Source: Fibrobacter sp. (GTDB lineage: Bacteria; Fibrobacterota; Fibrobacteria; Fibrobacterales; Fibrobacteraceae). Taken from it: 39,998 bases of DNA. Position 1 is the first letter of the stretch, and every line of letters begins with the position of its first letter. The stretch spans positions 1 to 39,998 of the forward strand of contig JAKSIL010000024.1 in the NCBI GenBank assembly GCA_024398815.1. The letters run 5' to 3'. Below the pieces are notes generated by a model. The model was not told the DNA's origin. It searched no databases and saw only the letters and a list, made by a program, of their open reading frames with translations. Both the position numbers and the translations under genes were made by a program. Below, one piece after another: positions 1-6,791 of the stretch.

Positions 1-2
1 TG

Positions 3-236
3 GCATTCAAGAGTATCGGTCAGAGACTTGGCTTCGTCAGCGCCGGCGACGAGCGACGGGCCGCGGTGAAAGCTGCGGAAAAGGCATTGGCAGAAAGGCT
101 TCGCAAAAAGCACGAAGCCGAAATCACAGCGCTTAGGACTGCCAAGGACGGAGAAATCGCTGCCAAGGACGGAGAAATTGCTGCCAAGGAAGCAGAGATT
201 CGCCGACTGAGTTTGCTTCTCGCCCAGAAGGTCTGA
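3..236 (+). CDS. C-terminal part of a coiled-coil protein (5' end outside window)
   Basis: The frame is open from the window edge to a TGA at 234-236, giving 77 residues with no internal stop. The sequence is Ala/Lys/Glu/Arg-rich and reads as a coiled coil. Three nearly identical heptads, of the form (T/A)AKDGEI or AAKEAEI, lie at 138-200 and are followed by the ending RRLSLLLAQKV. Similar charged heptad tails are common at the C-terminus of PD-(D/E)XK nuclease family transposases (Rpn/PDDEXK_2), and a decayed gene that looks like that family lies just downstream at 636-1247. Family membership is therefore an inference from context and tail style, because no catalytic region is visible here. 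A generic coiled-coil protein is the alternative. Confidence 0.6.
   Translation, partial: AFKSIGQRLGFVSAGDERRAAVKAAEKALAERLRKKHEAEITALRTAKDGEIAAKDGEIAAKEAEIRRLSLLLAQKV
138..200 (+). repeat. 21-bp tandem repeat, three copies, encoding coiled-coil heptads
   Basis: Copies lie at 138-158, 159-179 and 180-200. The first two differ only at their first and last bases and the third is diverged. Each encodes exactly one seven-residue heptad, so copy-number change would lengthen or shorten the coiled coil without breaking the frame. Confidence 0.8.
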
Positions 237-272
237 TTCCGCATTCCAAGTGCGTTACCCATCGCAAAAGTC

Positions 273-292
273 ATGCCGAGGAAACTCGGCAT
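273..292. terminator. Perfect 8-bp hairpin with GAAA tetraloop
   Basis: ATGCCGAG pairs with CTCGGCAT around a GAAA loop, 36 nt after the stop of the coiled-coil gene. There is no T-run behind it, so it is a weak intrinsic terminator candidate. It may instead belong to the interspersed repeat material in this gap. Confidence 0.4.
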
Positions 293-326
293 CGGCTTCC
301 CCGTATCGCAAAAGCCGTCCAATTTC

Positions 327-347
327 GTCATCCTCGCGCAGCGGGGG
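327..347. repeat. REP-like palindrome remnant
   Basis: GTCATCCTCGCGCAGCGGGGG resembles the left half of the REP-like element at 5756-5783 (GTCATCCTCGCGC, loop, GCGCGGGGATCC), but the GGATCC end is missing. It looks like a decayed solitary copy of the same interspersed family. Confidence 0.5.
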
Positions 348-635
348 CCCACGACGAACCCGACGCACCCCCTTTTCCTGGTTTTCAGGGTCATTTTTTC
401 CAAAAAAAGCGCCCACAACACTATATATACCGTTTATAGAATCCATGTACACGTCGTTTATCGGAGCAATCCTCATTCTAGCATTCGGTATTCATTTGTT
501 CAAAACACAAACAAACTAATTGAAATTTTCCAATTCGTAAACAACATCTTACAGCACAGTTTATCCCAAAAATCAGTTTATAGAGAAGGCGCGGATGTCC
601 TGCGCCTCGAACGCCGCACGATTGCGGCCCACAAT

Positions 636-1247
636 ATGGAAAGACAAAACGACTCCATCCTTGAAAACCAGAACATAGACCGCTACGCGGTCTCCATAGG
701 ACAATCCTTGGCGAGCCTGAAAACCCGCAAGGAGAAAATCCGCGCCGAAGTGAATGTGGCAAAGTACCTCGACCCGCGTTTCGACCCTGGCTTCAAAAAA
801 CTCCTTGGTACGAAGGACGCCCTCAAATGCTTCTTGAACGAAGTCCTCGCGCCGATGAAAATAGAATCCGTCGAACAGTTGCGTTTCGAGAACACCGAAA
901 TGAACATCTACACGCCGGAGCATCTGCAGTTGCGCATGGATATCGGAGCGAAATACCCGAACGACACCGAAGTCAAAAAAGGCGGGGCCCTACCCGTCAG
1001 CGAAAAGATTAAGTATATTTTGATAGACCTCGGGAAGTTCAGCAAGAGTTTCGAGGAACTCGAAAACGACGAGGACCGCTGGCTCTACCTGCTGAAAAAC
1101 GCCGGCACAGCGAAGAACGAACTGCCAAAGTTCAACGACGCCGCGCTGGACGACGCCATCATGCGAATCAGGGTGGATGTCACCGACGACGAAACAAAGA
1201 ACGTTCAAATCCGCGAACTAAAGGCGCTGCTCGAGCAGAGAAAATAA
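636..1247 (+). pseudogene. Internally deleted PD-(D/E)XK nuclease/transposase-like gene
   Basis: The frame encodes 203 residues from the ATG at 636; there is no clear ribosome site. The N-terminal half carries a block typical of PD-(D/E)XK nuclease family transposases (Rpn/PDDEXK_2): KYLDPRFDPGFKKLLG, then FLNEVL, then RMDIGAKYPNDTEV. The C-terminal half has the family's IDLGKFSKSFEELENDEDRW block, normally found well after the catalytic core. The central part, where the E-x-Q catalytic strand and the following helices should sit, is absent. The two halves are joined in frame by about ten residues. I infer an in-frame deletion that removed the catalytic residues, leaving an inactive relic that may still be translated. 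About 200 residues compares with roughly 280-330 usual for the family. Confidence 0.6.
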
Positions 1248-1283
1248 CCTGTAAAATATTTGAAATTAAACAAAGCTCACAAA

Positions 1284-1303
1284 GCCCAGCCCTTTCGCTG
1301 GGC
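1284..1303 (+). terminator. Hairpin downstream of the PD-(D/E)XK relic
   Basis: GCCCAGC pairs perfectly with GCTGGGC around a CCTTTC loop, 36 nt after the stop codon. Only a short T-run follows, so this is a weak intrinsic terminator candidate. Confidence 0.5.
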
Positions 1304-1426
1304 ATTTCCGTTCCAAGATAAGGTACCTTGACCAGGAAAAAGGGGGGCTAAATCCGGCACAAGCCAGGTTTTCCAGGCTTTTCCCGTTTTTTTTTGCAAA
1401 AAGTGGGATTATTTGCGTTTTTTATA

Positions 1427-1434
1427 TACATTCA
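1427..1434 (+). promoter_or_regulatory. TAnnTT-type promoter box of the OLD-family gene
   Basis: TACATTCA ends 4 nt before the ATG at 1439 and overlaps a TTTTTTATATACATT tract. It belongs to a set of eight similarly placed boxes in this window. There is no good Shine-Dalgarno sequence between box and start, so a leaderless transcript is predicted. Confidence 0.4.
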
Positions 1435-1438
1435 GGTT

Positions 1439-3217
1439 ATGCAACCGCAAGCACTCAGACTCTCGGAGATTACCATTTCGAATCTGCGCTCTATCCAGAG
1501 GCAGACGTTTCCGCTGAGTGGCTTCACGGCCCTCATCGGCTACAACAACGCCGGAAAGACGAACATTTTGATGGGAATCCGCTGGTTGCTCTCCAAATTT
1601 TCGCTTGACATCTCGTATTTCGACAATCCGAACGAACCTGTCGAGGTCGAGGGTGTATTCGAGGGAATCACCGAAAACGTACTGAACCGTCTGGGCGAAG
1701 AAAAGGCTGCCCAGATAAAGCCTTTTTTGATAAACGACATGCTGCGCATCAAAAAAGTGCAGAGGGTGCCGGGAGAAATTCCCGAGAACGTGGAAATATG
1801 GGCGTTTTCGCCAACAAACAAACGCAACGACAAACGCAAGGACTGGGTGCGCACCGACGACGAGTTCCGGCACGCCTTCAAGCGGATGTTCCCGGAATCC
1901 ATCGCTATCTGGGATTTCGAAGGAAACCAGGCGTTCACTAAGCTGTTGCACGAAATTTTCAAGCCGCTGGAACGCAGGTTCGGCGGTGAATTCAACGACA
2001 TTTTGAGCAAGTTCAATGATTTGCTCAGTCCTCACGGCGAGAACCAGGCCGCAGAAATCAAGTCTTTCGACCACGATGTAAACGAGAAACTGAAACCGCT
2101 ATTCCCAAGCGTACACGTCGAGCTGAACATCCCCATTCCAACATTGGAGACGTTCTTAAAAACGGCAACGCTCAAGGTGATCGACGAGGATGACGGTTTC
2201 GAGCGCGACATAAATCGCATGGGCGCAGGAAGCCAGAGAGCCATCCAGATGGCTTTGGTCCGCTACCTTTCCGAAATCAAGAAGCACCACAACAACCATT
2301 ACCTGAGCCGCACCATGCTGCTCATCGATTCGCCGGAACTCTACTTGCATCCGCAGGCAGTCGAACTGATTCGCGTGGCGCTGAAAAACCTTTCGAACGA
2401 GGGCTACCAGGTTGTTTTCGCGACCCACTCCGCACAGATGGTCACCAGCGAAGACGTGAGCACTTCACTCCTTATCCGCAAGAACAAGGAACGCGGCACC
2501 TACATGCGCAAACGTATGGAAGACGCCGTGCACCAGGTGATTCAGGACGCCCCGAGCCAGCTGCAAATGCTGTTCAGCCTTTCGAACAGCAACGAACTTT
2601 TGTTTGCCGACTACGTGCTTTTAACCGAAGGAAAAACGGAATGGCGCGTATTGCCCGCCCTTTTCGAACGAATTACCGGCCAGAGTTTCGCCTTGATAAA
2701 ATGTGCGCTTGTGCGCCAAGGCGGTGTGAGCAACACCCGCAAGAGCATGCAGGTTCTCGACGCCATGGACATGCCCGTGCGCGCAATAGTCGACTTGGAT
2801 TACGCCTTCACCACGGCAACCCGCGACGGTTTTTTGGAAGTAAACGACCCCGATGTTAAATTCTGCCGCAACCTGTTCAAGGAACTCGCCTTCCACCAGC
2901 ACTTACGTTTAGTGAACGGCCTCCCCGTGAACAAGCACAGCAACATCAGCGCATCCAAGGCTTACGCCATGATGGCGGAAATGCCCGAAGCAGAAAAACC
3001 CATACGGAACATCCACGAAAAACTCAAGGCCCAGGGAATCTGGGTATGGACTAAGGGCGCCATTGAAGAACATCTTGGACTCGAGGCGAAAAACGAAACC
3101 GCCTGGAGCAACTTCATCGAACGCAGCAAGTCGCAGAATTTCGTAAGGAACCTCCCTGACTACGACAGCATTATCGCCCTATGCCAGTGGATTATCGACG
3201 GAAGCAGGGAAACTTAA
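1439..3217 (+). CDS. OLD-family ATP-dependent endonuclease (AAA ATPase plus Toprim)
   Basis: This 592-residue protein has the two-part layout of OLD (overcoming lysogenization defect) nucleases. An ABC-type ATPase comes first: Walker A GYNNAGKT at 34-41, Walker B LLIDSPE with D297 and E300, and the switch histidine H330 in FATHS. A C-terminal Toprim nuclease domain follows, with E397 in LLTEGKTEW and the D452-L-D454 pair. OLD proteins cut DNA and many act in phage defence; class 2 members (GajA) pair with a UvrD-like helicase, GajB. No helicase gene is adjacent, so this looks like a stand-alone class 1 type, although the next gene is a small unknown protein. I chose the ATG at 1439 over the upstream TTG at 1394 because the motif-bearing domain starts there and a promoter-like box lies between them. 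All catalytic residues I looked for are present. Confidence 0.85.
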   Translation: MQPQALRLSEITISNLRSIQRQTFPLSGFTALIGYNNAGKTNILMGIRWLLSKFSLDISYFDNPNEPVEVEGVFEGITENVLNRLGEEKAAQIKPFLINDMLRIKKVQRVPGEIPENVEIWAFSPTNKRNDKRKDWVRTDDEFRHAFKRMFPESIAIWDFEGNQAFTKLLHEIFKPLERRFGGEFNDILSKFNDLLSPHGENQAAEIKSFDHDVNEKLKPLFPSVHVELNIPIPTLETFLKTATLKVIDEDDGFERDINRMGAGSQRAIQMALVRYLSEIKKHHNNHYLSRTMLLIDSPELYLHPQAVELIRVALKNLSNEGYQVVFATHSAQMVTSEDVSTSLLIRKNKERGTYMRKRMEDAVHQVIQDAPSQLQMLFSLSNSNELLFADYVLLTEGKTEWRVLPALFERITGQSFALIKCALVRQGGVSNTRKSMQVLDAMDMPVRAIVDLDYAFTTATRDGFLEVNDPDVKFCRNLFKELAFHQHLRLVNGLPVNKHSNISASKAYAMMAEMPEAEKPIRNIHEKLKAQGIWVWTKGAIEEHLGLEAKNETAWSNFIERSKSQNFVRNLPDYDSIIALCQWIIDGSRET

Positions 3218-3264
3218 AATTCGCAAATTGCGTTATAAAAATCCGCGAACTGTAGAAAAAACGT

Positions 3265-3293
3265 CGTGAACTGTCATATTTTGACAGTTCGCG
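3265..3293. promoter_or_regulatory. Palindrome between the OLD-family gene and the small gene
   Basis: GAACTGTCA (3268-3276) and TGACAGTTC (3282-3290) are perfect inverted arms around TATTT. The pairing extends to 12 positions per side with one G-T wobble. A further half-site, CGCGAACTGT, lies upstream at 3244-3253. The right arm overlaps a TTGACA (3281-3286) and is followed directly by TTTTTATATTTAG (3294-3306). It could be an operator at the promoter of the gene at 3363, or a terminator for the OLD gene because T5 follows the stem. The extra half-site favours an operator. Confidence 0.55.
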
Positions 3294-3362
3294 TTTTTAT
3301 ATTTAGGTGCACAGAAAAACACTTACCTGTTTGTGTGTTTTTCTTTTAAAAAGAGGTAAAAA

Positions 3363-3599
3363 ATGTACAGAAAGTATAGCAAGCCGAGAGAAAACAACAA
3401 AACCGTCAAATTGGACGTGCCCGAAAAATCGCCTTGGGAATCCGGCTTTAACGTGTTCAAGCGCCGCATTGGCGAACAACTGCAGTTGAACGGATTTTCC
3501 GATGGAGTCCTGGACGACGACGATTTGCTTCCCTTTTACAGAAAAGGAGAAAGCGAAACGTTTGTTCTGAGTGCGCTAGGGTGCTCCGTAGGCATGTAG
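3363..3599 (+). CDS. Small hypothetical protein, 78 residues
   Basis: I do not recognise this protein. A good ribosome site (AAGAGGT) lies 6 nt before the ATG, and a TATATT box (3298-3303) gives a leader of roughly 55 nt. The N-terminal half is basic and hydrophilic. The middle carries a DDDD run followed by LLPFYRKGES, and the C-terminus is short and hydrophobic (LSALGCSVGM). No signal peptide or membrane segment is evident. It lies 145 nt downstream of the OLD-family gene on the same strand, behind a palindrome that could be its operator. A partner or regulator role for OLD is possible but unsupported. The signals make it more likely real than a chance frame. Confidence 0.5.
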   Translation: MYRKYSKPRENNKTVKLDVPEKSPWESGFNVFKRRIGEQLQLNGFSDGVLDDDDLLPFYRKGESETFVLSALGCSVGM

Positions 3600-3619
3600 A
3601 ATGCCGGAACTTTCTGAAT

Positions 3620-4507
3620 CTAATTAGCCTTGTAGCTTACAAAACGAACATTGCCGCAAAAATCCTTGTGACTTCCCGTAAAGGAAAGCCAAGGATAGCG
3701 AACGGCTTCCGCTTCGAGCACGGGAGCCTGTTCCGAACCTATTTCAAGCAAAATCGAAGCACCCGAATTCATACGGCCTTCGGTCTGCTCCAAAAGTTTG
3801 CGGATAAGGTCAAGGCCATCCGCTCCGCCGAACAAGGCGAGAGCCGGGTCGAATTTGGCAACTTCCGGCTGGAGATTGTCTTTTTCTCCATCGGGAATGT
3901 AAGGCAGATTCGCGATAAGGCAATCGATTTTTTCGGTTTCCGGAACGGCGCCAAGCAAGTCGCCCTGGGCAAAACGCAAGTTCGACGAGGATTCGTCGCT
4001 TAAACCATTCGCAACAGCATTTTCGCGGGCCAAAGCCAAGGCGTCTTCGGAGATGTCTGTAGCAAGCACCTGCGCGCCTTCGATTTCCTTGGCGCACGAA
4101 ATGGCGATAGCCCCCGAACCCGTACCGACTTCTACAATGAACGGGTTCTGAACTCCGTCCAAGAGTTTCTTCGCCATGTCGACAAGCGATTCGGTTTCCG
4201 GGCGCGGAATGAGCGCACGCGCATCGCACTTGATGATGAATCCGCGGAAGCTTGTATCGCCAACGATGTGCTGCAAAGGTTCACGGTTTGCACGGCGGGC
4301 AACGAGCGGACGAAGCGTGTCAAGTTCCGCAGGCGTGAGCGGTTTTTCGAAATTCAGGTACAAGTCCATGCGGTTTTTCATGCCCAGACCATGGCTTATG
4401 ATGTACTGCGCATCGAGCAGCGGATCGGGAACTCCCTTCTTTTCGAAAAAGACCTTGGTACGATTCAATATTTCGAGAACGGTCATCGGCTTGTTTTCGG
4501 CGTTCAT
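3620..4507 (-). CDS. prmC: Peptide chain release factor N5-glutamine methyltransferase PrmC
   Basis: PrmC methylates the glutamine of the GGQ motif of release factors, using S-adenosylmethionine, in the cytoplasm. The 295-residue length is normal. The helical N-terminal domain (about 1-95) is followed by the Rossmann methyltransferase domain. Motif I is EVGTGSG at 126-132. The substrate-glutamine motif appears as NLPY (200-203), a known variant of NPPY, and is followed by IPDGE. The gene starts 40 nt downstream of prfA, its substrate's gene, the usual pairing, and probably shares its transcript. The gap contains no terminator. Confidence is high. Confidence 0.93.
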   Translation of the reverse strand: MNAENKPMTVLEILNRTKVFFEKKGVPDPLLDAQYIISHGLGMKNRMDLYLNFEKPLTPAELDTLRPLVARRANREPLQHIVGDTSFRGFIIKCDARALIPRPETESLVDMAKKLLDGVQNPFIVEVGTGSGAIAISCAKEIEGAQVLATDISEDALALARENAVANGLSDESSSNLRFAQGDLLGAVPETEKIDCLIANLPYIPDGEKDNLQPEVAKFDPALALFGGADGLDLIRKLLEQTEGRMNSGASILLEIGSEQAPVLEAEAVRYPWLSFTGSHKDFCGNVRFVSYKAN

Positions 4508-4547
4508 CGCATTACCTGCTCGCTAATAATTTGCAACCCATCCGCTA

Positions 4548-5615
4548 TTAAGCGGAGAACTTTCCGAGTTTTTCCTGAGCGTTAGCCATCTGGAGACCGT
4601 TGATGATTTCATCGAGATCGCCGGTGACAACCTTGTCCAAATTGTACAAGGTGAGACCAATGCGGTGGTCAGTGACACGGTTCTGCGGATAGTTGTAAGT
4701 GCGAATCTTGGCGGAACGGTCGCCGGTACCCACGAGGGCTTTACGGCTCGCGGCTTCTTCCTGTTCCTTCTTCGCGATGACGGCGTCCAAAATCTTGGAA
4801 CGGAGCATTTCCATGGCATGCAAGCGGTTCTGCAACTGCGAACGTTCCGTCTGGCAGCTCACCACGACGCCTGTCGGGATATGCGTAAGGCGCACGGCGG
4901 AGTCCGTCTTGTTGATGTACTGGCCGCCAGCACCGCTACTGCGGTAAGTGTCCATGTGGATGTCGGCTTCGCGAATTTCCACGTCGACTTCTTCGGCTTC
5001 CGGAAGGATAGCAACTGTCGCAGCAGAAGTATGCACGCGGCCCTGGGTTTCAGTTTCCGGCACACGTTGCACGCGGTGCACACCACTTTCGAACTTCAAT
5101 GTTCCGTAGACGCTGTCGCCTTCGATGTAGGCGCGAATTTCCTTGTAGCCGCCAACAGTACCTTCGCTCAAATCCTGGATTGTGATTCTCCAGCCCATCT
5201 TTTCGCAATAGGCGCGGTACATGCGGAACAGGTCCCCAGCAAACAGGGCGGATTCATCACCACCGGTACCGCCGCGAATTTCGATAGTCGCATTGCGGTA
5301 GTCCCACGGGTCCTTCGGGACCATGAGAATCTGCAGTTCCTCAGTGAGGGCGGGCAAGGCGTGTTCGATACTCGAAATTTCCGACTTCGCCATGGCAACC
5401 ATTTCAGGGTCGGAATCGCCAAGGGCGCCTTTCCACTCGTCCAGGTCGTTTACCATCTGCAGGTATTCCTTGGCTTTGATTACAGCCTTTTCAATACCTT
5501 TGTATTGCTTATGGATTTTGTTATAGCGAGCCTGGTCGCCTAAAACATCTGGATTTCCGAGTTCGGATTCCAGTTCCTCGTATTTTTCAATGAGTTTGCG
5601 CGCTTTATCTTTCAT
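4548..5615 (-). CDS. prfA: Peptide chain release factor 1
   Basis: RF1 reads UAA and UAG stop codons on the ribosome and triggers release of the peptide. The protein is 355 residues from the ATG at 5615. It has the N-terminal coiled domain, the family block [16 protein letters not shown], and the catalytic GGQ (230-232) in [18 protein letters not shown]. An earlier in-frame ATG at 5633 would add MLNFGA. I prefer 5615 because those six codons read straight through a promoter-like box, TAAATTTC, that ends 6 nt before 5615, in the same arrangement as at seven other genes here. Neither start has a Shine-Dalgarno sequence. prmC follows in the same orientation. Confidence 0.93.
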   Translation of the reverse strand: MKDKARKLIEKYEELESELGNPDVLGDQARYNKIHKQYKGIEKAVIKAKEYLQMVNDLDEWKGALGDSDPEMVAMAKSEISSIEHALPALTEELQILMVPKDPWDYRNATIEIRGGTGGDESALFAGDLFRMYRAYCEKMGWRITIQDLSEGTVGGYKEIRAYIEGDSVYGTLKFESGVHRVQRVPETETQGRVHTSAATVAILPEAEEVDVEIREADIHMDTYRSSGAGGQYINKTDSAVRLTHIPTGVVVSCQTERSQLQNRLHAMEMLRSKILDAVIAKKEQEEAASRKALVGTGDRSAKIRTYNYPQNRVTDHRIGLTLYNLDKVVTGDLDEIINGLQMANAQEKLGKFSA

Positions 5616-5621
5616 CGCGCC

Positions 5622-5629
5622 GAAATTTA
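5622..5629 (-). promoter_or_regulatory. TAAATTTC promoter box of prfA
   Basis: Read on the minus strand, TAAATTTC ends 6 nt before the ATG at 5615 and matches the Bacteroidetes -7 type TAnnTTT. It lies inside the six codons that an upstream start at 5633 would add. Confidence 0.5.
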
Positions 5630-5755
5630 GCATTTTTTCGAAAGGATGTCACGCTAAATTATGTCAACAACGCAATGCTAAACAAAAGCCAATGTTGTAG
5701 AAAGGATTCCAAAGGTCACCCTCGAGGATGACGAGATAAATACTGTTCTTTTGCC

Positions 5756-5783
5756 GTCATCCTCGCGCAAAGCGCGGGGATCC
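5756..5783. repeat. REP-like palindrome, left side of the GIY-YIG gene
   Basis: GTCATCC is followed by a stem of CCTCGCGC and GCGCGGGG around AAA (eight pairs, one wobble) and then GGATCC. Its right flank, GGGGATCCATAC (5776-5787), is repeated perfectly in inverted orientation after the GIY-YIG gene. Confidence 0.65.
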
Positions 5784-5862
5784 ATACTGCATTTGTTACG
5801 TAAACAATATTTAGCGGAACAATTTGCAAAAAAAATCAGTCTTTATAGAAAGAGGTATCATC

Positions 5863-6153
5863 ATGGAAAGGAAAGGATTCACTTACATCTTATTCAACAA
5901 GCGAAAAGGGACATTATATGTCGGAGTTTCAAGCAACCTAAAAAAAAGATTAATTCAACACAAAAACAAAGAGTTTGACGGATTTACAAAAAAATATGGC
6001 GTTGATAAACTAGGATATTTTGAAGAATACTCTTCAATACGACTCGCTATACAACGGGAAAAACAATTAAAAAAGTTCTATCGAAATCAAAAGATCAAAT
6101 TAATAGAAACTACAAATCCCAACTGGAAAGACTTATTTTTTGATTTGCCATAA
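5863..6153 (+). CDS. Small GIY-YIG endonuclease-like protein
   Basis: This 96-residue protein is essentially a single GIY-YIG nuclease domain of the small, free-standing bacterial type. The first element is FTYIL (6-10) and the second LYVGV (18-22). R29 and H33 follow in KKRLIQHK, the metal-binding glutamate is E66 in REKQLKKF, and the ending NPNWKDL (85-91) is typical of the group. All expected catalytic positions are present, so it is probably an active metal-dependent DNA nuclease. A ribosome site AAGAGGT lies 5 nt before the ATG. The gene is much richer in A and T than its neighbours and is bracketed by inverted REP-like sequences within a tandem repeat array, which suggests acquisition as a unit. 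The biological substrate is not evident from sequence. Confidence 0.85.
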   Translation: MERKGFTYILFNKRKGTLYVGVSSNLKKRLIQHKNKEFDGFTKKYGVDKLGYFEEYSSIRLAIQREKQLKKFYRNQKIKLIETTNPNWKDLFFDLP

Positions 6154-6158
6154 GTTCC

Positions 6159-6194
6159 GTATGGATCCCCAAGGGCTTTGCCCTTGAGGATGAC
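6159..6194. repeat. REP-like palindrome, right side of the GIY-YIG gene
   Basis: GTATGGATCCCC (6159-6170) is the exact inverse of GGGGATCCATAC at 5776-5787. A stem of AAGGGC and GCCCTT around TTT follows (6171-6185), then GAGGATGAC, the inverse of GTCATCCTC. The stem sequence differs from the left element but the ends match, as expected of paired, oppositely oriented REP units. Confidence 0.65.
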
Positions 6195-6300
6195 GAGATA
6201 AATACTGTTCTTTTGCCGTCAAAGGGATTTACCCTCGAAGATGACGAGATAAATACTGTTCTTTTGCCGTCAAAGGGATTTACCCTTGAGGATGACGAGG

Positions 6301-6768
6301 TTATTCTATAACTGTTGCAACCACGGTGGCATGACCAACTTTATCAAGGCCTATTTTTTTACCGGCGGCAACACTCAAATCCAAAATGCGGTCACCCACA
6401 TAAGGGCCGCGATCATTGACGCGGACAACAACACTCTTGCCATTGTCCTTGCGGACAACCTTCAATTTCGTGCCGAACGGGAGCGTCTTGTGCGCGCAGG
6501 TATAATCGTCCTGGTCGAACGTTTCGCCGCTGGCCGTTTTCTTACCATCGAAGCCGGGGCCGTAATAGCTCGCCTCGCCGGAAATCTTCATGCCGATTTC
6601 TGCTTTTTCCTTGGACGCGTAATGTTTTTCGGGATTCCTGACAAAGCCTTTGCGGGCGCTGATACTGGCCTTCCCTGCACACCCTGACAAAAGAAAAGCC
6701 AAGCAGAGAAAAACGACGCCCAGAAGATTTAAGCGACGTTTGCCCGCAAGAAATTTCTTATTGAACAT
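6301..6768 (-). CDS. RlpA-like septal ring/peptidoglycan lipoprotein
   Basis: RlpA-family proteins bind or cleave naked peptidoglycan strands at the division site. The 155-residue precursor has a lipoprotein signal with lipobox LSGC (cysteine 30). It then shows the double-psi beta-barrel signature: ASYYGPGFDGKKTASGE, then LPFGTKLKVV, VRVNDRGPYV and LDLSVAAGKKIGL. It lacks the C-terminal SPOR domain of the E. coli protein. I chose the ATG at 6768 (GGGGA about 11 nt upstream) over a TTG at 6786. It is the last gene of the minus-strand run, starting 23 nt after the TPR lipoprotein gene, and its stop codon abuts the tandem repeat array. Whether it cleaves or only binds glycan cannot be told here. 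Confidence 0.85.
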   Translation of the reverse strand: MFNKKFLAGKRRLNLLGVVFLCLAFLLSGCAGKASISARKGFVRNPEKHYASKEKAEIGMKISGEASYYGPGFDGKKTASGETFDQDDYTCAHKTLPFGTKLKVVRKDNGKSVVVRVNDRGPYVGDRILDLSVAAGKKIGLDKVGHATVVATVIE

Positions 6769-6791
6769 GTTATGAGCAATCCCCAAAAAAT

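Larger units (their letters stand above)
237..635. other. Gene-free stretch with hairpin and REP-like remnant
   Basis: I see no convincing gene in these 399 bases. They contain a perfect 8-bp hairpin with a GAAA loop (273-292), a short direct repeat ATCGCAAAAG (262-271 and 305-314), a REP-like remnant (327-347) and an AT-rich part (410-560). Open frames run through it but show no start signals or recognisable protein. The upstream extension of the 636-1247 gene translates to low-quality sequence. Confidence 0.6.
5711..6299. repeat. 51-bp-period repeat array interrupted by the GIY-YIG cassette
   Basis: A 33-bp core beginning GATGACGAGATAAATACTG and ending TTTTGCCGTCA occurs identically at 5727-5759, 6189-6221 and 6240-6272, with a partial copy at 6291-6299. 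Between the last copies lies an 18-bp linker of the form AAGGGATTTACCCT plus four bases, giving a 51-bp period. A linker-like sequence (5711-5726) also precedes the first core. Between cores one and two the linker is replaced by the REP/GIY-YIG cassette. The array ends within 2 nt of the stop codon of the RlpA-like gene. The unit contains no spacers, so it is not CRISPR. Confidence 0.8.

Noticed and set aside
273..635. Long upstream extension of the PD-(D/E)XK relic
   Set aside because: Its translation runs through a hairpin and REP-like remnant, and family similarity begins only after the ATG at 636.
6189..6299. CRISPR array
   Set aside because: Repeats are contiguous with an almost constant linker rather than unique spacers, and no cas genes are present.
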